A stretch of DNA of 64,000 nucleotides from assembly GCF_022637415.1 (NCBI RefSeq), contig NZ_CP093340.1:62001-126000 (forward strand). The letters are read 5' to 3'. This document shows positions 33,131 to 40,662 of this stretch, one piece after another. Below the pieces are notes generated by a model, which was not told the origin of the DNA, searched no databases, and saw only the letters and a list, made by a program, of their open reading frames with translations. The DNA comes from Luteimonas sp. S4-F44. Its GTDB lineage: Bacteria > Pseudomonadota > Gammaproteobacteria > Xanthomonadales > Xanthomonadaceae. Made by a program: the position numbers and the translations under genes. Positions within the stretch are counted from its first letter, which is position 1. Each line of letters opens with the position of its first letter.

Positions 33131-33676
33131 ATGACAAGCGCCCGTGGTCCCCGTCTCGAGTTCGCCGTCGGCGCGTTCCTGCTGCTGGCGCTCGGCTCGC
33201 TGCTGGTGCTGGCGATCGCCTCGACCAACGGCAAGTTCGGTTTCGGTCGTGGCGGCACGTACGAACTCACCGCGCGTTTCAGCAATCTCGGCCAGTTGCG
33301 TCCCAATGCGCCGGTCAAGATCGGCGGCGTGACCATCGGCCGGGTCGAGAAGATCGACCTGGACCCGGTGAAGTTCGATTCGATCGCGACCCTGGCGATC
33401 GAGGACCGCTACGCCGAGATTCCGGCCGACACCTCGGCCGCGATCCTCACCGGCGGTCTGCTCGGCGAGAGCTACGTCGGCCTGTCGCCCGGCGGCGATC
33501 TCGAATCGCTGCAGCCCGGCGAAGAGATCGCGTTCACCTCGCCGGCAGTCGACCTGATCCAGATGGTCGGCAAATACATGTTCAGCGGTGGCGGCGATGC
33601 CGCCCCGTCGGCGGACGAACCACCCGCCGCCGCGTCCCCCCACGCGTCCCCCCGTGACGAAGGAGTGCTCCCATGA
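33131..33676 (+). CDS. mlaD: MlaD, MCE-domain substrate-binding protein
   Basis: A 181-residue protein with one N-terminal TM helix (EFAVGAFLLLALGSLLVLAIA) and a single MCE domain (YELTARFSNLGQLRPNAPVKIGGVTIGRVEKIDL ... TSAAILTGGLLGESYVGLSPGG), including the LLGESYV pore-loop motif. MlaD hexamers form a lipid channel on the periplasmic face. The tail is Ala/Pro-rich. Its stop overlaps mlaC by four bases (ATGA). Confidence 0.93.
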   Translation: MTSARGPRLEFAVGAFLLLALGSLLVLAIASTNGKFGFGRGGTYELTARFSNLGQLRPNAPVKIGGVTIGRVEKIDLDPVKFDSIATLAIEDRYAEIPADTSAAILTGGLLGESYVGLSPGGDLESLQPGEEIAFTSPAVDLIQMVGKYMFSGGGDAAPSADEPPAAASPHASPRDEGVLP

Positions 33677-34347
33677 TCCGCATGCCCCTGATCCGCCGTG
33701 CGCTGCCGTTGGCGCTGGCCGCCGCCCTCGCCCTGCCGGCCGCGACCGTGTTCGCGCAGGCCCGCCCGGCCGCCGCACCGGCCGCCGATGTCCAGGCCGG
33801 CTCGCCGAGCCAGCTGGTGCTGGCCAACAGCGAGCGCGTGCTCAAGACCATCGAGTCCCGCCGCGCGGAGTTCAGCCGTGACCGCGCCGCGCTGCAGCGC
33901 TTCATCACCGGCGAATTCGACACCATGTTCGACCGCGACTACGCCGCGCGCCAGGTGCTCGGCCGGCATAGCCGCGGGGCCTCGGACGCCGACGTCAAGG
34001 CATTCGGCGATGCGCTGGCCGAGAACCTGATGCGTCGCTACGGCTCGTCGCTGCTGGACTTCAACACCCAGCTGCGGGTGCGCATCAAGTCCGAGGCGCC
34101 GCTGCCGCGCGGCCTGGGCGTGCGCGTAACCAGCGAACTGCTGCGCAGCGGTGGCGAGCCGGTGCCGGTCGATTACCTGATGCGCCAGAGCGGCGGCACC
34201 TGGAAGGTGTTCGACGTCATGGTCGAGGGCGTGTCGTTCGTGCGCACGTTCCGCGAGCAGTTCGATCCCGAGCTGCAGCGCAAGTCGATCCAGCAGGTCG
34301 CGCGCGAGCTGCGCGCCGGGCAGATCCAGGCCGACGCCGGCAAATGA
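33673..34347 (+). CDS. mlaC: MlaC, periplasmic phospholipid carrier
   Basis: A 224-residue protein with a signal peptide (MIRMPLIRRALPLALAAALALPAATVFA) and an MlaC/Ttg2D-like domain: FDRDYAARQVLGRHSRGASDADVKAFGDALAENLMRRYGSSLLDF, and VDYLMRQSGGTWKVFDVMVEGVSFVRTFREQFDPELQRK. It ferries phospholipids between MlaA at the outer membrane and MlaD. It overlaps both neighbours by four bases. Confidence 0.93.
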   Translation: MIRMPLIRRALPLALAAALALPAATVFAQARPAAAPAADVQAGSPSQLVLANSERVLKTIESRRAEFSRDRAALQRFITGEFDTMFDRDYAARQVLGRHSRGASDADVKAFGDALAENLMRRYGSSLLDFNTQLRVRIKSEAPLPRGLGVRVTSELLRSGGEPVPVDYLMRQSGGTWKVFDVMVEGVSFVRTFREQFDPELQRKSIQQVARELRAGQIQADAGK

Positions 34348-34634
34348 GCGCGCCTGCCGCCGCCTCGGTCCGGCGCGACGGCGATGCCCTGGCGTTCGCC
34401 GGCGCGGTGTCGGCGGCCACGGTGCCGGCGCTGTGGCCGCGCGTGCAGCCGCTGCGCGCCGGCGCCCGCGCGCTCGACCTGACCGCTGTCACCGTGGTCG
34501 ACAGCGCCGGACTCGCGCTGCTGGCCGAACTGGCCGGCGACGGCGCGCTCGCGATCCAGGGCGAGCCGCCGGGCCTGGCCGAACTGCGCAGCGCCTACCG
34601 GCTGACCCCGGCGCTGGCCTACGTGCGCGCGTGA
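34344..34634 (+). CDS. mlaB: MlaB, STAS-domain subunit
   Basis: A 96-residue STAS-domain protein. The domain core ALDLTAVTVVDSAGLALLAELAGDG contains the conserved DSAGL loop. MlaB binds MlaF and stabilises the transporter. Its ATG overlaps the mlaC stop. It is shorter and more alanine-rich than E. coli MlaB, which is common in high-GC genomes. Confidence 0.9.
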   Translation: MSAPAAASVRRDGDALAFAGAVSAATVPALWPRVQPLRAGARALDLTAVTVVDSAGLALLAELAGDGALAIQGEPPGLAELRSAYRLTPALAYVRA

Positions 34635-34816
34635 AGCGCGGCGCGCAGGACGGCCGGGTGTATCGTCACCGTTGCCGACGCGGTCGGTCCCGCCCCGAGG
34701 TCGCACCTGCGCGACCGACCGGCGCAGGACCCCGGGGGGACGACGGCGCCGCCGCCGCGCCCCGCACGACGCGATCCCTCCCGATGTTCCACCGGCACCC
34801 CCACCGGACTTCCCCG

Positions 34817-35899
34817 ATGTCGACTCCACCTCGCACTTTCCGCCCGCTCCTGCCCCTGCTGGCCGCGGCCACGCTCGTCGCCTGCGCCGGGACCGGCACC
34901 CCGCGCGACCGGGTTCCTTCGCCGGTCGCCGTCGATGCGCCTGCGCCGACCACCGTGCCCGATGCCGTCCAGGCGGACGCGTCCGAGCAGCCGGCGCCCC
35001 CCGACACCGCGACAGTGGTGGAGGCCTTCGACGATGCCGCGCGCATTGCTGGTGATGCCACCCCCGCCGGCGGCACGCCGGTCGCCGACGCACCGACCCA
35101 GGCCGAACTCGACTATGCGGCCATCTACGGCGAGCCGGTCTACGATCCGGTCGCCGATCCCACGCTGCCGGCTGCCGCACAGATGCCGCGCAGCTACGAC
35201 CCGTGGGAACCGTTCAACCGCAAGATGTTCGCGTTCAACAGCGCGGTCGATCGCGGCGTTGCCAAGCCGCTCGCCAAGGCGTACGCAAAGGTCGTCCCGC
35301 GGACCGTGCGGTTGGGCGTGAGCAACTTCTTCAGCAACCTCGGTCAGCCGGTCGCCGCGCTCAATGCGCTGCTGCAGGGGCGGCCGAAGGACGCCGGCCA
35401 GTCACTGGGTCGTTTCGTGGTCAACAGCACGCTGGGCATCGGCGGCATCTTCGATCCGGCAACCGACGCCGACATCCCGCATCGCGATGCCGATTTCGGC
35501 CAGACGCTGGGCGTGTGGGGCTGGCGCAACTCGCGCTATCTCGAACTGCCGTTGTTCGGCCCGCGCACGTTGCGTGACGGTTTCGGCATGGTCGGCGACG
35601 CGCCGCTGTCGCCGCTGCGCCAGCTCGACGACGATACTTGGCGCTACGGCCTACAGGGCCTGCAACTGGTCGACCTGCGCACGCGGCTGTTCGTCGTCGA
35701 CAGCATGCGCGAGGGCGCGACCGACGAGTACGCACTGATCCGCGATGCCTGGATGCAGCGCCGCGCCTACCAGATCGAGTCGGTGCGCCGGCATCGCAGT
35801 GACGAGGACGACCTGCCGGATTACCTCTACGAAGACGACGCGATGCCGACCGTGCCGGTCGACGCGATCCCGGTGGTGCCCGGTATCTCCAACCCCTGA
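34817..35899 (+). CDS. mlaA: MlaA/VacJ outer-membrane lipoprotein
   Basis: A 360-residue lipoprotein (lipobox LVAC, about residues 18-21) with a long Pro/Ala/Asp-rich linker (about 25-115) before the VacJ domain. The conserved YDPWEPFNRKMFAFN, NFFSNLGQPVAALNALLQG, FVVNSTLGIGGIFDPA and FGQTLGVWGWRNSRYLELPLFGPRTLRDG are all clear. MlaA forms the outer-membrane pore that removes mislocalised phospholipids. The ATG at 34817 gives a compact signal; an in-frame ATG at 34784 would add 11 residues. E. coli keeps this gene elsewhere, whereas here it closes the operon. Confidence 0.93.
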   Translation: MSTPPRTFRPLLPLLAAATLVACAGTGTPRDRVPSPVAVDAPAPTTVPDAVQADASEQPAPPDTATVVEAFDDAARIAGDATPAGGTPVADAPTQAELDYAAIYGEPVYDPVADPTLPAAAQMPRSYDPWEPFNRKMFAFNSAVDRGVAKPLAKAYAKVVPRTVRLGVSNFFSNLGQPVAALNALLQGRPKDAGQSLGRFVVNSTLGIGGIFDPATDADIPHRDADFGQTLGVWGWRNSRYLELPLFGPRTLRDGFGMVGDAPLSPLRQLDDDTWRYGLQGLQLVDLRTRLFVVDSMREGATDEYALIRDAWMQRRAYQIESVRRHRSDEDDLPDYLYEDDAMPTVPVDAIPVVPGISNP

Positions 35900-35908
35900 G
35901 TCACGGCG

Positions 35909-35926
35909 GGGGCCGCACGCGGCCCC
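35909..35926. terminator. Hairpin between convergent mlaA and glutathione peroxidase genes
   Basis: GGGGCCG at 35909-35915 pairs with CGGCCCC at 35920-35926 over a four-base loop. There is no T tract. Its position between two convergent stops suggests a terminator. Confidence 0.4.
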
Positions 35927-35947
35927 TCCCCGTCGGGGCGTACTCGC

Positions 35948-36493
35948 TCACCCCGCCAGCGCGGCCTCGACCGCCGCGCGCAAGCGCGGATCGTCGGCGG
36001 TCACGTCCGGGGCAAAGCGGTCGACGACGTGGCCGTGGCGGTCGATCAGGAACTTCTCGAAATTCCACAGCACGCCCGGCGCCGGGTTGGGGGTCATGCC
36101 GTGGTCGCGCAGGCGTTCGCGCATCGGACCGTCGCCGGTCGCCTCCGGCCGCGCCGCGGTCAGCGCGGCATACAGCGGATGCGCGTCCGGCCCGGTGACC
36201 GCGATCTTGGAAAACAGCGGAAAGTCCACGTCGTAGTGGAGCGTGCAGAACTGCTGGATCTCCGCGTCGTTGCCCGGCTCCTGGCCGGCGAAGTCGTTGG
36301 CCGGAAAACCGAGGATCTCCAGCCCCGCGTCGCGCTTCTCGCGATACAGCGTCTCGAGTCCGGCGTACTGCGGCGTCAGTCCGCACTTGGAGGCCACATT
36401 GACCACCAGCAGCGTCTTCCCGGTGTAGGCGCCGAGCGTCGTGGTGTCGCCGTCGATGGTGGTCAGCGGGATATCGGTCAGCGCTGCGGTCAT
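35948..36493 (-). CDS. Glutathione peroxidase family thiol peroxidase
   Basis: A 181-residue thioredoxin-fold peroxidase. The catalytic cysteine is in NVASKCGLTPQY (about residue 38), the resolving partners are in FPANDFAGQEPG (Gln) and LWNFEKFLID (Trp-Asn), so the Cys-Gln-Trp-Asn tetrad is complete. It reduces hydrogen peroxide or lipid peroxides using thioredoxin or glutathione. I chose the ATG at 36493 (MTAALTDIPLTTIDG) to match BtuE/Gpx proteins; an ATG 33 bases upstream is also in frame. Confidence 0.92.
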   Translation of the reverse strand: MTAALTDIPLTTIDGDTTTLGAYTGKTLLVVNVASKCGLTPQYAGLETLYREKRDAGLEILGFPANDFAGQEPGNDAEIQQFCTLHYDVDFPLFSKIAVTGPDAHPLYAALTAARPEATGDGPMRERLRDHGMTPNPAPGVLWNFEKFLIDRHGHVVDRFAPDVTADDPRLRAAVEAALAG

Positions 36494-36568
36494 GGCGTGC
36501 GTCGGTAGGTGGGGAGCGGCGATCATGCCATCGCCTCGCAGGCATTGCCGCGGCGTTGCGTTGGCCGG

Positions 36569-38002
36569 TCAGTCCTGCGCGTCGACGTTGTCGTCGAGCG
36601 CATCGCCCAACAGCGCCTGCGCGTCGGGGCCGGGTAGCGACTCGACGCCGCGCAACTGGCGCTCGATCGCGCGCGTGCGCACGCCGGCCGCCTTGATGCT
36701 GTTCTGCACGGTGTCGAGCTGGCTTGTGGCCCGCTCGAGAACAGTCGCGAACTTGCCGAACTCGGTCTTGACCGCGCCCAGCACCTGCCACACCTCGCTC
36801 GAGCGCTTCTCGATCGCCAGCGTGCGAAAGCCCATCTGCAGGCTGTTGAGCAGCGCGGTGATCGTCGTCGGTCCGGCGACCACGATGCGATGCTCGCGCT
36901 GCAGCAGGTCGACCAGACCGGCGCGGCGGATGACCTCGGCATAGAGCCCTTCGGTCGGCAGGAACATCACCGCGAAATCGGTCGTGTGTGGCGGGCACAC
37001 GTACTTGTCGCAGATCGACTTGGCTTGCACCCGGATCGCGCGTTCGAGCTGGGCGACCGCGGTCTTCACGGCCTCCGCGTCGCCTTGTTCCTGCGCGTCG
37101 AGCAGGCGTTCGTAATCCTCGCGCGGGAATTTCGCATCGACCGGCAGCCACACGACGGCATCGGCGTCTCCGCGGCCGGGCAGGCGGATCGCAAAATCCA
37201 CGATCTCCGCGGCGCCCGGCTTGACCCGCACGCCACGGCCGTACTGGTCCTGCGTCAGCGTCTGCTCGAGGATGTTCTCCAGCTGCACCTCGCCCCATCC
37301 GCCGCGATTTTTGACGTTGCTCAGCACGCGCTTGAGGTCGCCCACGCCGGTCGCCAGTTGCTGCATCTCGCCCAGGCCACGCTGCACCTGTTCGAGCCGC
37401 TCGGACACCAGCTTGAACGACGCGCCCAGGCGCGCCTCGAGCGTGGTCTGCAGCTTCTCGTCGACGGTCGCGCGCATCTGTTCGAGCTTGGCTGCGTTGT
37501 CGGCCTGCAAGGCGCGCAGCTGCTGCTCGAGCGTGGCGCGCATCTCGCCGATGCGCTGCTCGTTGCGCTGGGTCAGTTCGTTCAGGCGCGCGCCCAGCGC
37601 GTCTGCGAACCGCTGCTGCTGGTCCGCGGCCTCGGTGCGGGCCTTGCGCGCGTCCTCGCCCAGCGCCGCGCGCAGCACGTCGAGGCGTTCGTCGGTGGTG
37701 CGCGTGAACGCGTCGAGCCGCGCATCGGTGCGCACAGTGAATTCGTCCAGCCGCTGGTCGGTGCGTGCGGCGACTGCCTGCAACTGCGCGCCGAACGCGT
37801 CGATACGCTGCGCCTGCGCTGCGGCGAAGCCGTCGAGCTGCTGGCGCAACTCGGTCCGGCCCGCGCGCTGCTCCTCGCGCAGGGCCCGCTCCAGCGCCTC
37901 GCCGCCCGCGCCGGGACGACGCAACAACAGCAGCACGAGCAGGCCCGTCGCGACCGCGACGAGGACGAGGATCAGGGCGAGCAGAACGACATGCGGGTTC
38001 AT
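36569..38002 (-). CDS. rmuC: RmuC family DNA recombination protein
   Basis: A 477-residue protein. One N-terminal TM helix (VVLLALILVLVAVATGLLVLLLL) is followed by a very long coiled coil (about residues 45-210, rich in regularly spaced Q, E, L and R) and the RmuC nuclease-like core. The core includes GWGEVQLENILEQTLTQDQYGRGVRVKPG, LPVDAKFPREDYERLL and CPPHTTDFAVMFLPTEGLYAEVI, matching the family's restriction-endonuclease-like fold. RmuC suppresses inverted-repeat-mediated recombination. The start at 38002 places the TM helix at the N-terminus. Confidence 0.92.
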   Translation of the reverse strand: MNPHVVLLALILVLVAVATGLLVLLLLRRPGAGGEALERALREEQRAGRTELRQQLDGFAAAQAQRIDAFGAQLQAVAARTDQRLDEFTVRTDARLDAFTRTTDERLDVLRAALGEDARKARTEAADQQQRFADALGARLNELTQRNEQRIGEMRATLEQQLRALQADNAAKLEQMRATVDEKLQTTLEARLGASFKLVSERLEQVQRGLGEMQQLATGVGDLKRVLSNVKNRGGWGEVQLENILEQTLTQDQYGRGVRVKPGAAEIVDFAIRLPGRGDADAVVWLPVDAKFPREDYERLLDAQEQGDAEAVKTAVAQLERAIRVQAKSICDKYVCPPHTTDFAVMFLPTEGLYAEVIRRAGLVDLLQREHRIVVAGPTTITALLNSLQMGFRTLAIEKRSSEVWQVLGAVKTEFGKFATVLERATSQLDTVQNSIKAAGVRTRAIERQLRGVESLPGPDAQALLGDALDDNVDAQD

Positions 38003-38092
38003 TGGTGCCAAGTGTAGCCAGCCCGGTCTCATGCGGGGCGTCGGCGGCGGCTATGGCCGCGCGTCTGCGATCATGGCGGGCCCTGTGCAGGT

Positions 38093-38644
38093 ATGGCCAC
38101 GATGCTCCGATCCTTGCTCGCGCCGTTGCTCGCGATCGCCACCCTCGCGCCGCTGTCGGCGTTCGCGGCGACGACGGTCGTCTCGCCCGACCCGCTGCCC
38201 GACGACGGCCGACCGACGGTGTTTCTGGCCGGCAGCATCGAGATGGGCCGTGCTGGCGATTGGCAGCAGCAGATCCAGGCCGCGCTCGCCGATCTGGACG
38301 TGGTGCTGCTCAATCCGCGCCGTGCGGACTGGAACCCGGCCTGGCGGCCGGAGGCGGACGAGCCCGAGTTCCGGCGCCAGGTGGAGTGGGAGCTCGCGGC
38401 GCTGGAGCGGGCGGATCTGGTGCTGATGTATTTCGCGCCGGGCACGCAGAGCCCGATCACGTTGCTGGAATTCGGCTTGTACGCGCGCTCGGGCAAGCTG
38501 CTGCTGGCAGCGCCAGCCGGTTACTTCCGCAAGGGCAACCTGGACATCACTGCCGAGCGTTACGGCGTGCCGCGGGTGGAGACGCTGCCGGCGCTGATCG
38601 ACTCGGTGCGTGCCCGGTTGGCCGCCTCGCACCCGGCGCCGTAG
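38093..38644 (+). CDS. Nucleoside 2-deoxyribosyltransferase-like protein with signal peptide
   Basis: A 183-residue protein. Residues 1-25 (MATMLRSLLAPLLAIATLAPLSAFA) form a good signal peptide. The rest resembles the nucleoside 2-deoxyribosyltransferase fold (PF15891 type): PTVFLAGSIEMGRAGDWQQQI, VVLLNPRRADWNPAWRPEADEPEFRRQVEWELAALERADLVLMYFAPGTQSPITLLEFGLYARSGK, where the late glutamate in LLEFG is the usual nucleophile. Members are normally cytoplasmic, so the export signal is unusual. It diverges from rmuC. Confidence 0.82.
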   Translation: MATMLRSLLAPLLAIATLAPLSAFAATTVVSPDPLPDDGRPTVFLAGSIEMGRAGDWQQQIQAALADLDVVLLNPRRADWNPAWRPEADEPEFRRQVEWELAALERADLVLMYFAPGTQSPITLLEFGLYARSGKLLLAAPAGYFRKGNLDITAERYGVPRVETLPALIDSVRARLAASHPAP

Positions 38645-38662
38645 CGCCGGGCGCAGGGCCCG

Positions 38663-39811
38663 TCAGCCCGCTGCGGGCACTGGCGCGTGCTCGGCGACGA
38701 TGCCGGCGCGCCGCAGGTCGTCCCAGACGCCGCCGGGAATCGCCACCGACATCGAGGCGATGTTCTCCTGCACCTGCCGCGCGTTGCGCGCGCCGGGCAC
38801 GATCGCCGAGACGACCTCGGGTGCATTGGCGAACTGCAGGGCCACGGTGCGCAGGTCGACGCCATGTGCGCGCACGATCTCTTCGGCCTTCGCGCGCTTT
38901 TGCTGGGCATCGGCCGGCACCGGCTGCGACCCGTACAGGTAGCGGTCGCGCCCGGTCAGGAAGCCGGCCAGCAGCGGCGAGCCGACGATGACCGAGATGT
39001 CCTTTGCGGCGAGCTTGGGGAAGGTGTCGTCGAGCGCGCGCTGGTGGTCGAGCAATGAGTACTGGCAGGCGAGCAGGAAGATGTCCGGATCGGCGACCTC
39101 GATCGCGCGCAGGGCAGGGTCGGGCGTGTTGACGCCCATGCCCCAGGCCTTGATCAGGCCTTCCTCGCGCATCTTGGTCAGCTCGACGAAGGCGCCGGTG
39201 CGGGCCTGCTCGAAGTACTCGGTCCAGCGCTCTTTCATGTCGCCGTTGTCGGGCGACAGGTCGTGGATCAGCACGATGTCGATCGCGTCGATGCCCAGGC
39301 GCTGCAAGCTGTCCTCGATCGAACGGCGGGTGCCGGCCGCGCTGTAGTCGTAGCGGTAGTCGAACGGCGGCGGGTCCTTCCAGCCGACCTTGGGCGTTTC
39401 CTGCGTCGCGGTCAGCAGACGGCCGACCTTGCTGGAGATGACGTACTCCGCGCGCGGCTTCTGGCCCAGCACGTGGCCGAAACGACGCTCGGAGCGGCCG
39501 AGGCCGTACCAGGGCGAGGTGTCGAACAGGCGCATGCCGCCGTCCCACGCGGCCTCCAGCGTGGCCTGCGCGTCGTCTTCGGTGACGACCGCCCAGTTGT
39601 TGCCGAGCGGCGCGCCGCCGAGTCCGACGCGCGCGCTCGGGCGGTATCTGCGGCCGCCCGCGGGATTGGTCGGCAGCGCAGTGGACCGGCGACGGCCCTG
39701 CGTCGGCAGGACATCGCCGGGTGTGGTCTGCGCGCTGGCGACCAGCGGCGCGGCGGCGAGGGTGGCGGCGCCGAGTGCGGCGGCGGACAGGAAGCTGCGA
39801 CGTGAATGCAT
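38663..39811 (-). CDS. Tat-exported aldo/keto reductase
   Basis: A 382-residue aldo/keto reductase. The N-terminus carries a twin-arginine signal (MHSRRSFLSAAALGAATLAAAPLVASA). The TIM-barrel core shows RLFDTSPWYGLGRSERRFG (Asp and Tyr of the tetrad), YVISSKVGR (Lys) and IDIVLIHDLSPDNGD (His), followed by the NADPH-binding ARNARQVQENI end. The substrate is unknown; many related proteins act on sugars such as galactose or fucose. Tat export suggests it folds with cofactor before secretion. GGAGA precedes the chosen ATG. Confidence 0.88.
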   Translation of the reverse strand: MHSRRSFLSAAALGAATLAAAPLVASAQTTPGDVLPTQGRRRSTALPTNPAGGRRYRPSARVGLGGAPLGNNWAVVTEDDAQATLEAAWDGGMRLFDTSPWYGLGRSERRFGHVLGQKPRAEYVISSKVGRLLTATQETPKVGWKDPPPFDYRYDYSAAGTRRSIEDSLQRLGIDAIDIVLIHDLSPDNGDMKERWTEYFEQARTGAFVELTKMREEGLIKAWGMGVNTPDPALRAIEVADPDIFLLACQYSLLDHQRALDDTFPKLAAKDISVIVGSPLLAGFLTGRDRYLYGSQPVPADAQQKRAKAEEIVRAHGVDLRTVALQFANAPEVVSAIVPGARNARQVQENIASMSVAIPGGVWDDLRRAGIVAEHAPVPAAG

Positions 39812-40060
39812 GGGAATCTCCGGCGACAGGGGATGGCGGCCATCGCGTCCCGACCGTCCGGCCGCCCTGCATCGATGCCCGCGACTGCCTACCGTGCCGG
39901 CCATGCCGACGAGGCGACGTGAATCCGACCGGCGCCGCGGCGGCCCTGCGTGTCCCGCAGGCGGGGATGGTCGGTTGCCTGCGTATCATGCGTGCTCGAT
40001 CCGGGGTGCTGACGACATGGGCTGGATGGGCATCTCCGATCTGACGACCTTCGGTTCGCG

Positions 40061-40633
40061 GTGCTCGTGTTCCTCGCGATTCCGGGGCCGGGCACGTTCG
40101 CGCTGTTGACCGCGACCGCGCGTGGTGGCGTGCGCAGCGGCTATGCGGCGCTCTTCGGCCTGGCGCTCGGCGATCAGGTGCTGCTGTGGCTGGCCGCCGG
40201 TGGCGTGGCCGCGCTGCTCGCCGCCAACCCGATGCTGTTCCGTGGCGTGCAATGGCTCGGTGCCGTGTATCTGGTGTGGATCGGCGTGCAACTGCTGCGC
40301 AGGCGCGGCGATGGTGCGGGCATGGTCGAGATGGGCAACGGTCACTGGTTCGGCGAGGGCGTGCTGATCACGCTGCTCAATCCGAGAGCCGTGCTGTTCT
40401 ACATGGCGTTCTTTCCGCTGTTCATCGATGCGGCGCAGCACCGCGATGTCGCGACATTCGCGGCGATGGCCGGGCTGATCTGGATGCTCGGGCTGCTGTA
40501 CTGCTCGCTGCTGATCCTTGTTGGCCACGCGCTGCGCGCGCATGTCGCCCGCGATCCGCGCATCACCGGCTGGATGCGACGGATCGCCGGCGCGTGCCTG
40601 GTTGGCTTCGGCGTGCGGCTGGCGTTCAATTGA
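40061..40633 (+). CDS. LysE/RhtB family exporter, N-terminus apparently frameshifted
   Basis: The frame gives 190 residues of a LysE-family amino-acid exporter with about five membrane helices: PGPGTFALLTATARGGVRSGYAALFGLALGDQVLLWLAAGGVAALL, LGAVYLVWIGVQLLRRR, NPRAVLFYMAFFPLF and a final helical segment. It lacks the first helix start. That start (MGWMGISDLTTF, ATG at 40017) lies in another frame and would join if one base were missing near 40050-40058, restoring TTFGFAVLVFLAIPGPG. Either the gene is broken at its 5' end, translation starts at the GTG 40061, or the sequence has an error. Confidence 0.8.
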   Translation: MLVFLAIPGPGTFALLTATARGGVRSGYAALFGLALGDQVLLWLAAGGVAALLAANPMLFRGVQWLGAVYLVWIGVQLLRRRGDGAGMVEMGNGHWFGEGVLITLLNPRAVLFYMAFFPLFIDAAQHRDVATFAAMAGLIWMLGLLYCSLLILVGHALRAHVARDPRITGWMRRIAGACLVGFGVRLAFN

Positions 40634-40662
40634 CGCACGCGCCTTGTCTGCGTCAGACGCGC

